Origin: an uncultured Collinsella sp.
GTDB lineage: Bacteria; Actinomycetota; Coriobacteriia; Coriobacteriales; Coriobacteriaceae
Direction: 5' to 3'
Length of the DNA: 8,180 nucleotides
Assembly (NCBI GenBank): GCA_900547125.1
Contig: URFU01000100.1
Location: forward strand, 1 to 8,180
Part shown: piece after piece, positions 1 to 5,217 of the stretch
Numbering within the stretch: position 1 is the first letter of the stretch
How the letters are laid out: each line of letters opens with the position of its first letter
Made by a program: the position numbers and the translations under genes
The notes under the pieces: model-generated
Database searches by the model: none
Told to the model about the DNA's origin: nothing
Seen by the model: the letters and a program-made list of their open reading frames with translations, nothing else

Positions 1-12
1 CGTCTCGGTGAC

Positions 13-107
13 TTCCCCAGGCACCCGATCTTGGGGCTCAAGTGGTCGGGCGTGACCCATTAGGTCAACGCCCGACCACTTTCACCCCAACCTCGGGCAC
101 CTGGGAA
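13..107. repeat. Long imperfect inverted repeat upstream of nanK
   Basis: The two halves of this stretch are near-complementary and could fold into one long hairpin or cruciform. The pairs are 13-14 with 106-107, 16-21 with 100-105, 24-28 with 93-97, 31-36 with 85-90, 40-52 with 69-81 (13 bp without a mismatch) and 53-57 with 63-67, around a loop at 58-62. Small internal loops separate the segments. Each arm also has a weaker local fold (CCCCA at 15-19 with TGGGG at 32-36), so two alternative structures are possible. Neither strand shows a T-run after the stem, which argues against a simple intrinsic terminator. It could be a repetitive extragenic palindrome, a small MITE-like element, or a structured leader or operator region for the nanK-nanE genes. 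The structure is plain in the sequence; the role is unknown. Confidence 0.8.
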
Positions 108-168
108 ACCTTTACCAAGTTGCGGCGATAACACCGCCTTCATTTCCTGTAGTTGTTTTTTATCTCCG

Positions 169-174
169 AAGGAG
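169..174 (+). promoter_or_regulatory. Ribosome binding site of nanK
   Basis: AAGGAG lies six bases before the ATG at 181. It fixes the start of the ROK kinase, whose DIGGTK motif then begins at residue 10, as expected for the family. I see no convincing -35/-10 pair between 106 and 168. Confidence 0.8.
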
Positions 175-180
175 AACGAC

Positions 181-1146
181 ATGGAGAACAAGTACGTCTG
201 CTCTGTCGATATCGGCGGAACTAAGATCGCGACTGCCATCATGGAGTACCCGGCTGACGGCGGTGTGCCCCATCCCGTTTTTGAGGCTGAGGTTCCCACC
301 GAGGCCCAGGAGGGTGGCGAAGCGGTCTTCCAGCGCATTGAGGCGTCTATCAAGGCAGCTCTTGAAGCAAATCCCGATGTCGAGGTCCTCGGAGTTGGCA
401 TCGGCGCTGCCGGTGTCGTCGACCCCAAGACGGGCGCCATCGCGTATGCCAATGAGATTATGCCCGGCTGGTCCGGCGTTCAGTTGGGGCCGCGCCTGCG
501 CGAGGACCTCGGCCTTCCCGTTGCCGTTGTAGGCGACGTGCAGGCTCATGCTCTGGGCGAGGCCCACTGGGGCGTCGGTAAGGGCAAGTTCTCCGTCTTG
601 TGTTTGGGCATCGGTACGGGCATCGGCGGCGCATATGTCGAGAATGGCCGCGTGATGCAGGGCTTCCATGGTGCTGCCGGCCATATGGGCCACATCGAGT
701 GCTCGGCTGCCGCCGGCATTCCCTGCGCCTGCGGGCGTTCCGGCCATCTGGAGTCGGTTGCTTCGGGCACTTCCATTGGTCGTATGTACGATGAGCGTTT
801 TGGCCGCGTCGACCCCAGCCGTCCTTCGGTCGGCCGTGACGTGAACGACCTGTGCCGTGCGGGCGACGCAAAGGCGACCGAGGTCATCCATGACGCCGGC
901 TTTGCGCTGGGTGCCAGCTTGGGCTCGCTCGCTAACATCCTGGACCCCGAGGTCATCGTGCTTTCGGGCGGCGTGATTCACCAAGGTCCCGATTGGCGTT
1001 CACAGACGTGGAAGGACTCGGTGCACGAGGGCTATGCCAGCCAGGCGCTCGACCCGCTTCAGGACACGCCGATCCTCATCGGCTCTCTGGAGGGCGACGC
1101 GCCGCTCATCGGTGCTGCTGAGCATCTTCTTGCTTCGTTAAAGTAA
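181..1146 (+). CDS. nanK: ROK-family sugar kinase, probable N-acetylmannosamine kinase
   Basis: This 321-residue cytoplasmic protein has the full ROK-family layout. The ATP-binding DIGGTK loop is at residues 10-15, the probable catalytic aspartate D119 sits in VGDVQAH, the glycine-rich GIGTGIGG is at 143-150, and a zinc-site region follows with HMGH (168-171) and CACGRSGHLE (182-191). The length is normal. ROK kinases phosphorylate glucose, N-acetylglucosamine, N-acetylmannosamine or related sugars. The epimerase nanE directly downstream makes N-acetylmannosamine the best substrate guess, giving ManNAc-6-phosphate for NanE. In support, the usual Glu of the family's ExGH motif is His here, as I recall for E. 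coli NanK. The third zinc cysteine of CxCGxxGC is His, which I recall as common in actinobacterial ROK proteins. No DNA-binding helix-turn-helix precedes the kinase domain, so it is an enzyme rather than a NagC/Mlc-type repressor. Glucokinase remains possible. Confidence 0.8.
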   Translation: MENKYVCSVDIGGTKIATAIMEYPADGGVPHPVFEAEVPTEAQEGGEAVFQRIEASIKAALEANPDVEVLGVGIGAAGVVDPKTGAIAYANEIMPGWSGVQLGPRLREDLGLPVAVVGDVQAHALGEAHWGVGKGKFSVLCLGIGTGIGGAYVENGRVMQGFHGAAGHMGHIECSAAAGIPCACGRSGHLESVASGTSIGRMYDERFGRVDPSRPSVGRDVNDLCRAGDAKATEVIHDAGFALGASLGSLANILDPEVIVLSGGVIHQGPDWRSQTWKDSVHEGYASQALDPLQDTPILIGSLEGDAPLIGAAEHLLASLK

Positions 1147-1162
1147 ACGTATCTGCTGTAGG

Positions 1163-1193
1163 AGCCTCCCGAGACGACATGCCTCGGGAGGCT
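1163..1193 (+). other. Strong hairpin between nanK and nanE
   Basis: An 11-bp perfect stem (1163-1173 with 1183-1193) encloses a 9-base loop. The bases that follow (GTTCT) are not a proper T-run, so it is more likely an mRNA-stabilising or processing structure, or a partial terminator, than a full stop. It would let nanK and nanE be expressed at different levels from one transcript. The fold is visible; the role is inferred. Confidence 0.6.
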
Positions 1194-1216
1194 GTTCTGA
1201 GAAAGGTTACAGCCTT

Positions 1217-1903
1217 ATGACCGTCGATCCTTTGATTCAATCCCTGAAGGGTAAGCTCGTCGTGAGCGTTCAGGCGTATATGGGTGAGCCGCTTCGTACG
1301 CCCGAGACCATGGCTCAAATGTCCCGCGCTTGCGAGCTTGGCGGCGCCGCCGCCATTCGCTGCCAGGGCCTTGCCGACATTGCCGCCATTAAGGGCCGCT
1401 GTGAGGTTCCTGTTATCGGCCTGTGGAAGGATGGGCACGAGGGCGTTTACATCACGCCGACGCTGCGTCACGCTCGCGCCTGCGTTGCTGCCGGTGCCGA
1501 TATCGTGGCGATCGACGCCACCGATCGTCCGCGCCCCGATGGTAAGACGGTCGAGGATACCTTCCGCCCGCTGCACGAGGAGGGCGTGCTCCTGATGGCC
1601 GACTGTGCCACCATCGAGGACATTCGCCGTGCTGTTGATATGGGCTTTGACCTGGTATCCACCACGCTTTCTCACGGCGTCGCCGCCATCGACTGCACCA
1701 TGGCCGATGGTCCCGACCTGCCGCTCCTGCGTCAGGCGACCGAGGAATTCCCCGGCCTTCCCATCATTTGCGAGGGTCGCGTACATACGCCCGAAGAGGC
1801 TCGCGCTGCAATCGACGCCGGCGCGTGGGCCGTTGTCGTCGGCACCGCCATTACGCACCCTACGAGTATTACAAGTTGGTTCAAGGCTGCGCTTGAGGCG
1901 TAA
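1217..1903 (+). CDS. nanE: N-acetylmannosamine-6-phosphate 2-epimerase
   Basis: The enzyme converts ManNAc-6-phosphate to GlcNAc-6-phosphate in sialic-acid and N-acetylmannosamine catabolism, in the cytoplasm. The 228 residues match the TIM-barrel NanE family from end to end. Landmarks are the N-terminal VVSVQA (15-20), GGAAAIRCQG (42-51), the probable catalytic lysine K71 in VIGLWK, ITPT (79-82), IDATDRPRP (99-107), LLMADC (125-130), TTLS (149-152), EGRVHTPEEA (186-195) with the probable partner E186, and VVVGTAITHP (206-215). Two positions differ from the forms I remember: Val18 where Cys is usual (SCQA), and LSHGVAA where LSGYT is usual. Neither removes the lysine or the glutamate. GAAAGG lies ten bases before the ATG, a slightly long spacing. 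It follows the ROK kinase by 70 bases, so the two most likely share a transcript. No sialate lyase (nanA) or transporter is in the window. Confidence 0.92.
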   Translation: MTVDPLIQSLKGKLVVSVQAYMGEPLRTPETMAQMSRACELGGAAAIRCQGLADIAAIKGRCEVPVIGLWKDGHEGVYITPTLRHARACVAAGADIVAIDATDRPRPDGKTVEDTFRPLHEEGVLLMADCATIEDIRRAVDMGFDLVSTTLSHGVAAIDCTMADGPDLPLLRQATEEFPGLPIICEGRVHTPEEARAAIDAGAWAVVVGTAITHPTSITSWFKAALEA

Positions 1904-1930
1904 GACGGGCCTCGTATCCGCTTGGGGCGG

Positions 1931-1936
1931 TATACT
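1931..1936 (+). promoter_or_regulatory. Candidate -10 box for rapZ
   Basis: TATACT is a good -10 hexamer in the short gap before rapZ. No good -35 is visible 16-18 bases upstream, so this is weakly supported. If real, the transcript would start near 1943 and its first structure would be the hairpin at 1955-1983. Confidence 0.3.
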
Positions 1937-1954
1937 CAATAAAGGCAATTGATC

Positions 1955-1990
1955 GCGCGGGATCCGCTGGCCGGGTCCCGCGCTTATTTT
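1955..1990 (+). terminator. Terminator or attenuator between nanE and rapZ
   Basis: A 12-bp GC-rich stem (1955-1966 with 1972-1983, one G-U pair) with a 5-base loop is followed at once by TTATTTT (1984-1990). This is a standard intrinsic-terminator form and would end the nanK-nanE transcript. The T-run runs straight into the rapZ Shine-Dalgarno, leaving no room for a promoter after it. rapZ must therefore be transcribed through the hairpin. Confidence 0.75.
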
Positions 1991-1996
1991 AGGAGG
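1991..1996 (+). promoter_or_regulatory. Ribosome binding site of rapZ
   Basis: AGGAGG is five bases before the ATG at 2002. It selects this start over the ATG at 2020, which has no such site. It directly follows the T-run of the preceding hairpin. Confidence 0.8.
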
Positions 1997-2001
1997 CACA
2001 C

Positions 2002-2922
2002 ATGCAAAAGGGAGATGCCATGGATGCGGCGGAGCGCTCGGAGCGTATCCCCGATATCGTTATCATCACCGGAATGTCCGGCTCGGGCCGAACGCAAGCC
2101 ATGCATGTGTTTGAGGACATGGGCTATTTTTGTATCGACAACCTGCCCCCACGCCTGATTGCCCAGCTTGCAGAGCTCGTTGGCATCAATACGGGCGTGG
2201 GCAGGCACCTTGCCGTTACCTGCGACCTGCGTAGCCAGGGCTTGTTCGATGAACTGCTCGATGCTGTTGCCGCACTGGAAGAGCGCGAGATGAGCTGCGA
2301 CATCGTGTTTCTCGAGGCGTCTGACGAGGTACTGATTCGCCGGTATAGCGAAAACCGTCGCCGCCATCCCATTGCAAAGCCGGGGGAGACCACGGCCGAC
2401 GCTATTCAGCGTGAACGTCTGCAGCTGAAGGGCGTTCGCGATCGAGCGGATATGATTATCGACACGAGCCGCTTGCGCACTTCTGCCTTACGTAACAAGC
2501 TTCGTATGGCTTTTTCCGAGCTGTCCGACCAGCAGCTTATGGACGTCCACGTGTTCTCGTTTGGCTTTAAGCATGGCATGCCCGTCGAGGCGGATATCAT
2601 GATCGATGTGCGCTTCTTGCCCAATCCTTTCTACGATCCCGAGATGCGTACCATGACCGGTCTCGATAAGAAGGTCTCCGATTTTGTCTTGGACCACCCT
2701 AAGACCCAGGAGTTCTGGAAGGCCTGGACCCAGCTGCTCGATACGGTCATGCCGGGTTATATCGCAGAGGGCAAGCCACAGCTTTCCATCGCTATCGGCT
2801 GCACAGGCGGACAGCACCGTAGCGTCGCCATTGCCGAGGCCACGGCCCGCTACCTGGAGGGTGCTCAGTATCATGTGAGCATCTCCCACCGTGACCTGTC
2901 GCGTGCCAACACGAAGGCATAG
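2002..2922 (+). CDS. rapZ: RapZ/YvcJ-family nucleotide-binding protein (RNase adapter homologue)
   Basis: This 306-residue protein has the two-domain RapZ layout at normal length. The N-terminal P-loop domain has GMSGSGRT (24-31), CIDNLPP (44-50), a Walker B-like DIVFLEAS (100-107) and RYSENRRRHP (114-123). The C-terminal domain has FGFKHGMPVEAD (187-198), DVRFLPNP (202-209), GCTGGQHRSV (266-275) and SHRDLSR (295-301). The Walker A lysine is Arg30. Actinobacterial RapZ proteins I recall (GMSGAGRS type) share this, so it is a lineage trait and not damage. In E. coli, RapZ binds the small RNA GlmZ, directs RNase E and senses glucosamine-6-phosphate; outside enterobacteria that RNA circuit is absent and the role is unclear. 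In many Gram-positives the gene sits with yvcK and whiA; here whiA follows after six bases and yvcK is missing. The nearby GlcNAc-6-phosphate-forming pathway makes an amino-sugar link attractive but unproven. Confidence 0.93.
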   Translation: MQKGDAMDAAERSERIPDIVIITGMSGSGRTQAMHVFEDMGYFCIDNLPPRLIAQLAELVGINTGVGRHLAVTCDLRSQGLFDELLDAVAALEEREMSCDIVFLEASDEVLIRRYSENRRRHPIAKPGETTADAIQRERLQLKGVRDRADMIIDTSRLRTSALRNKLRMAFSELSDQQLMDVHVFSFGFKHGMPVEADIMIDVRFLPNPFYDPEMRTMTGLDKKVSDFVLDHPKTQEFWKAWTQLLDTVMPGYIAEGKPQLSIAIGCTGGQHRSVAIAEATARYLEGAQYHVSISHRDLSRANTKA

Positions 2923-2928
2923 GTTTAC

Positions 2929-3858
2929 ATGTCGTTTACCGCTGAGGTGCGTGACGAGCTTGCGCGCTGCGAACCAGAATGCGAATACTGCGATTTGTCG
3001 ACGCTTGCTGCGCTAACGCGTGTGAGCGGCACGCTTTCGCTGGCGGGCTCGGGACGGTACCGCTTGACGGTCGCGACCGAGACGGGTGCTGTGGCGCGCA
3101 CGATGATTGCGCTGACGCATCGTATCCTTAAGCTCAAGACCGAATTCACGGTTCGTAAGTCGGTCCTGCACAAGGTGCGAAACTATCTCATCACCTTGCC
3201 CGATCAGCCCGATTTGGATAAGGCTCTGGTGCTGCTGGGCATTCTCGACCGTAGGGGAGGGCTCGTCGCGGGCGTGCCGCGCCACATCGTCGCCCGTCCT
3301 TGCTGCAGGCTCGCCTATATTCGCGGTGCGCTGATTGCCGGAGGCTTTGTTGCCGACCCGCGTGGCGATTTTCATTTGGAGATCGCGGTTCAGGGCGAGG
3401 AGTATGCAAAGGGACTTTGCAACCTTCTGGAGCAGATTGGAGTTCACGCCCGCGTCAATGCGCGTCGCGGCTCGTATGCCGTGTACATCAAGAGTGCCGA
3501 GGAGATTAAACGTCTGTTACAGCTGATTGGCGCCAAGCTGAGCGTTGCCGAGATTGAAGAGGCCCGCGCGGTTAAGCTGGTGAAGAACGACGTGAATCGT
3601 CGCGTGAACGCAGAGCTTGCCAACCAGACCAGAAGTGCCGGTGCCGCCCAACATCAGCTTGCGCTCATCGATGAGCTTGATCGGCGCGGTTTGCGCGAAA
3701 CGCTGCCGGATGCTCTGGCAGTTTTTTGTGACTTACGCGAGCGCTACCCCGATCTCTCACTGCGAGATTTGGGGGAAATGGCCGACCCTCCTTTGTCGAA
3801 GTCGGCCCTGTATCACCGTGTTTTGCGCCTTGAAAAGCTCATTGAAGCAAGCAGGTAG
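2929..3858 (+). CDS. whiA: WhiA family DNA-binding regulator
   Basis: WhiA is a regulator related to LAGLIDADG homing endonucleases. It controls sporulation and cell-division genes in Streptomyces and affects chromosome segregation and division in Bacillus. The 309 residues show the family order: the N-terminal MSFTAEVRDELAR, then RGALIAGGFVADP and FHLEI (132-152) of the endonuclease-like fold, NDVNRRVNAELANQ (220-233), and the C-terminal helix-turn-helix segment LSLRDLGEMADPPLSKSALYHR (276-297). Length is about normal. The start agrees with the conserved family N-terminus. Only a weak AGG is placed before it, inside and just after the rapZ stop, so translation is probably coupled to rapZ. 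Since the cell is unlikely to sporulate, a role in division or metabolism is more likely, but this is inference. Confidence 0.93.
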   Translation: MSFTAEVRDELARCEPECEYCDLSTLAALTRVSGTLSLAGSGRYRLTVATETGAVARTMIALTHRILKLKTEFTVRKSVLHKVRNYLITLPDQPDLDKALVLLGILDRRGGLVAGVPRHIVARPCCRLAYIRGALIAGGFVADPRGDFHLEIAVQGEEYAKGLCNLLEQIGVHARVNARRGSYAVYIKSAEEIKRLLQLIGAKLSVAEIEEARAVKLVKNDVNRRVNAELANQTRSAGAAQHQLALIDELDRRGLRETLPDALAVFCDLRERYPDLSLRDLGEMADPPLSKSALYHRVLRLEKLIEASR

Positions 3859-3861
3859 TTT

Positions 3862-3898
3862 AAAGCGGCAGCTTATATAGGGGTTGAACTGCTGTTTT
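3862..3898 (+). terminator. Weak candidate terminator after whiA
   Basis: CGGCAG (3866-3871) pairs with CTGCTG (3889-3894) with one wobble. The stem extends outward through AAAG (3862-3865) against the following TTTT (3895-3898). The loop is long (17 bases), which makes this a modest terminator at best. It would end the rapZ-whiA transcript before the gap control region. Confidence 0.4.
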
Positions 3899-3903
3899 AT
3901 ACA

Positions 3904-3917
3904 TTAAAACGTTTTAA
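3904..3917. promoter_or_regulatory. Perfect 14-bp palindrome, LacI-type operator candidate
   Basis: TTAAAACGTTTTAA is a perfect palindrome centred on CG, with the AAACGTTT core typical of LacI/GalR-family operators (PurR, CcpA cre and similar sites). It sits in an AT-rich gap about 150 bases before gap, upstream of the candidate promoter at 3950-3979. This fits a sugar-responsive regulator acting on the glycolytic genes. The palindrome is seen; the family assignment of the binding protein is inference. Confidence 0.5.
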
Positions 3918-3923
3918 CGCAAA

Positions 3924-3966
3924 TTTGATTTTCAATTTCGAGCATTCTCGTGAAATTCAAGTCAAA
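3924..3966. repeat. Imperfect inverted repeat in the gap control region
   Basis: The pairs are 3924-3928 with 3962-3966, 3931-3932 with 3959-3960, 3934-3938 with 3953-3957 and CGAG 3939-3942 with CTCG 3947-3950, around a 4-base loop, with small bulges. No T-run follows on the + strand (an A-run does), so it is not a forward terminator. It overlaps the candidate -35 and could be a second binding site. Confidence 0.5.
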
Positions 3967-3979
3967 AAAAAGGTATATT
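3950..3979 (+). promoter_or_regulatory. Candidate promoter of gap
   Basis: GTGAAA (3950-3955, four of six consensus matches) and TATATT (3974-3979, five of six) are 18 bases apart. The start would be near 3986, leaving a leader of about 65 bases. The -10 is good and the -35 moderate. It is the best pair in the whiA-gap gap. Confidence 0.45.
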
Positions 3980-3996
3980 AGGCGAGTGGTTAGTTT

Positions 3997-4038
3997 GTGG
4001 GCCTCAACGGCAGGCGCTGTAGCTTGCGGGGGCCTTAC
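3997..4038 (+). other. Structured 5' leader of gap
   Basis: An outer stem (3997-4003 with 4031-4038, one bulge and one wobble) encloses an inner hairpin, GCAGGC (4010-4015) with GCTTGC (4022-4027). It ends just before the AAGGAG ribosome binding site and leaves that site open. It may stabilise the mRNA or keep the start accessible. It does not match a riboswitch that I know. Confidence 0.35.
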
Positions 4039-4040
4039 GA

Positions 4041-4046
4041 AAGGAG
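4041..4046 (+). promoter_or_regulatory. Ribosome binding site of gap
   Basis: AAGGAG is five bases before the ATG at 4052. It decides the start: the reading frame is open back to a GTG at 3950, but that would add 34 residues unlike any GAPDH and would start inside the promoter region. Confidence 0.9.
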
Positions 4047-4051
4047 ACACA

Positions 4052-5077
4052 ATGGCAGTAAAGGTTGCTATTAACGGCTTCGGTCGCATCGGTCGTTTGG
4101 CCTTCCGTCAGATGTTCGGTCATGAGGGCTCCGAGATCGTCGCTATCAACGACCTCACCTCTCCCGATATGCTCGCTTACCTGCTGAAGTACGACTCCAC
4201 GCAGGGCAACTATGCTCGCGATCACGAGGTCGTTGCTGGCGAGGATTCCATCACCGTTGACGGCAAGGAGATCAAGATCTACAAGGAGGCCGACGCCAAC
4301 AACCTGCCTTGGGGCGACCTCGACGTCGACGTCGTTCTCGAGTGCACCGGTTTCTACACCAGCAAGGCTAAGGCTCAGGCCCACATCAACGCTGGCGCCA
4401 AGAAGGTCGTCATCTCCGCTCCGGCCTGCAGCGATCTGCCCACCATCGTGTACAACGTCAACCATGAGACGCTGACCGCTGAGGACAACATCATCTCCGC
4501 TGCTTCCTGCACCACCAACTGCCTCGCCCCGATGGCCAAGGGTCTGAACGACTTCGCTCCCATCGTGTCCGGCATCATGACCACCATCCACGCCTTCACC
4601 GGCGACCAGATGCCGCTCGACGGCCCGCAGCGCAAGGGCAACTTCCGTCGCTCCCGCGCCTGCTCCGAGAACATCGTCCCGAACACCACGGGCGCTGCCA
4701 AGGCCATCGGCCTGGTTCTCCCCGAGCTCAACGGCAAGCTCATCGGTGCCGCCCAGCGCGTCCCGACGCCGACCGGCTCGCTGACCAACCTCTACGCCGT
4801 CGTTGACAAGAAGGTCACCGTCGACGAGGTCAACGCTGCCATGAAGGCCTACGCCGAGACCATCCCCGATACCTTCGCCTACAACGAGGACCAGATCGTC
4901 TCCCGCGACATCGTCGGCGAGACCCACGGCTCCATCTTCGACGCCACGCAGACCATGTGCTCTGACCTCGGCAACGGCCAGACCCTCGTTCAGGTCACCT
5001 CTTGGTACGACAACGAGAACTCCTACACCTCTCAGATGGTCCGCACCATCAAGTACTTCGAGAAGTTCGTTGCTTAA
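4052..5077 (+). CDS. gap: Glyceraldehyde-3-phosphate dehydrogenase, type I
   Basis: This cytoplasmic glycolytic enzyme oxidises glyceraldehyde-3-phosphate to 1,3-bisphosphoglycerate with NAD and phosphate, normally as a homotetramer. The 341 residues are of family length. The Rossmann loop NGFGRIGR is at 8-15, followed by the NAD-ribose aspartate D34 in INDLTSP. The catalytic Cys153 lies in SAASCTTNCLAP and the base His180 in TTIHAFTGDQ. RKGNFRRSR (194-202), NTTGAAKAI (211-219) and RVPTPTG (236-242) follow, and the C-terminal WYDNENSYTSQM is at 318-329. D34 together with the proline in DGPQ (190-193) favours NAD over NADP, so this is likely the glycolytic form. Codon use is very biased (GAG, AAG, GTC/CTC), more so than in whiA, as expected for an abundant protein. 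It is followed by a strong terminator, which separates it from pgk and should give gap its own abundant mRNA. Confidence 0.97.
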   Translation: MAVKVAINGFGRIGRLAFRQMFGHEGSEIVAINDLTSPDMLAYLLKYDSTQGNYARDHEVVAGEDSITVDGKEIKIYKEADANNLPWGDLDVDVVLECTGFYTSKAKAQAHINAGAKKVVISAPACSDLPTIVYNVNHETLTAEDNIISAASCTTNCLAPMAKGLNDFAPIVSGIMTTIHAFTGDQMPLDGPQRKGNFRRSRACSENIVPNTTGAAKAIGLVLPELNGKLIGAAQRVPTPTGSLTNLYAVVDKKVTVDEVNAAMKAYAETIPDTFAYNEDQIVSRDIVGETHGSIFDATQTMCSDLGNGQTLVQVTSWYDNENSYTSQMVRTIKYFEKFVA

Positions 5078-5114
5078 TTTAGCTTTTAGCGAATAGCTCG
5101 TTGAGCGTCTAAAG

Positions 5115-5161
5115 AAGGGCGCGGCCTTATAGGGCTTACACCCTAGGGTCGCGCCCTTTTT
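5115..5161 (+). terminator. Strong intrinsic terminator between gap and pgk
   Basis: A 12-bp outer stem (5115-5126 with 5147-5158, one G-U pair) carries an inner 5-bp stem, TAGGG (5130-5134) with CCCTA (5141-5145), and a 6-base loop. A run of five T (5157-5161) ends the structure. This is the best terminator in the window. I see no good promoter between it and pgk, so part of the transcription must read through, or pgk has a start site I do not recognise. Confidence 0.88.
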
Positions 5162-5171
5162 ATAGGAAATC

Positions 5172-5194
5172 GTCTGCCGTAATGGGAGGCAGAC
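5172..5194 (+). other. Hairpin in the pgk leader
   Basis: GTCTGCC (5172-5178) pairs exactly with GGCAGAC (5188-5194) around a 9-base loop, without a T-run. It lies just before the GAAAGG (5201-5206) ribosome binding site of pgk. It may protect the 5' end of an mRNA processed after the terminator; this is inference. Confidence 0.45.
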
Positions 5195-5217
5195 ACGTAC
5201 GAAAGGTAGAAGCAAAC

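Noticed and set aside
2071..2094. Arginine instead of the Walker A lysine in RapZ as a sign of decay
   Set aside because: Actinobacterial RapZ proteins I recall share this substitution and the rest of the protein is well conserved, so it is a lineage feature.
3997..4038. Known riboswitch or T-box in the gap leader
   Set aside because: The leader is short and shows no conserved riboswitch core or T-box sequence; only simple nested stems are visible.
3950..4051. N-terminal extension of gap from a GTG
   Set aside because: It lacks a ribosome binding site, overlaps the candidate promoter and adds residues unlike any GAPDH. The ATG at 4052 has an excellent binding site.
4004..5215. 403-residue open frame antisense to gap
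   Set aside because: The minus strand stays open because highly expressed genes avoid TTA, CTA and TCA codons. The translation is a repetitive Gly/Val/Asp-rich product with no recognisable domain, and gap is certain on the other strand.
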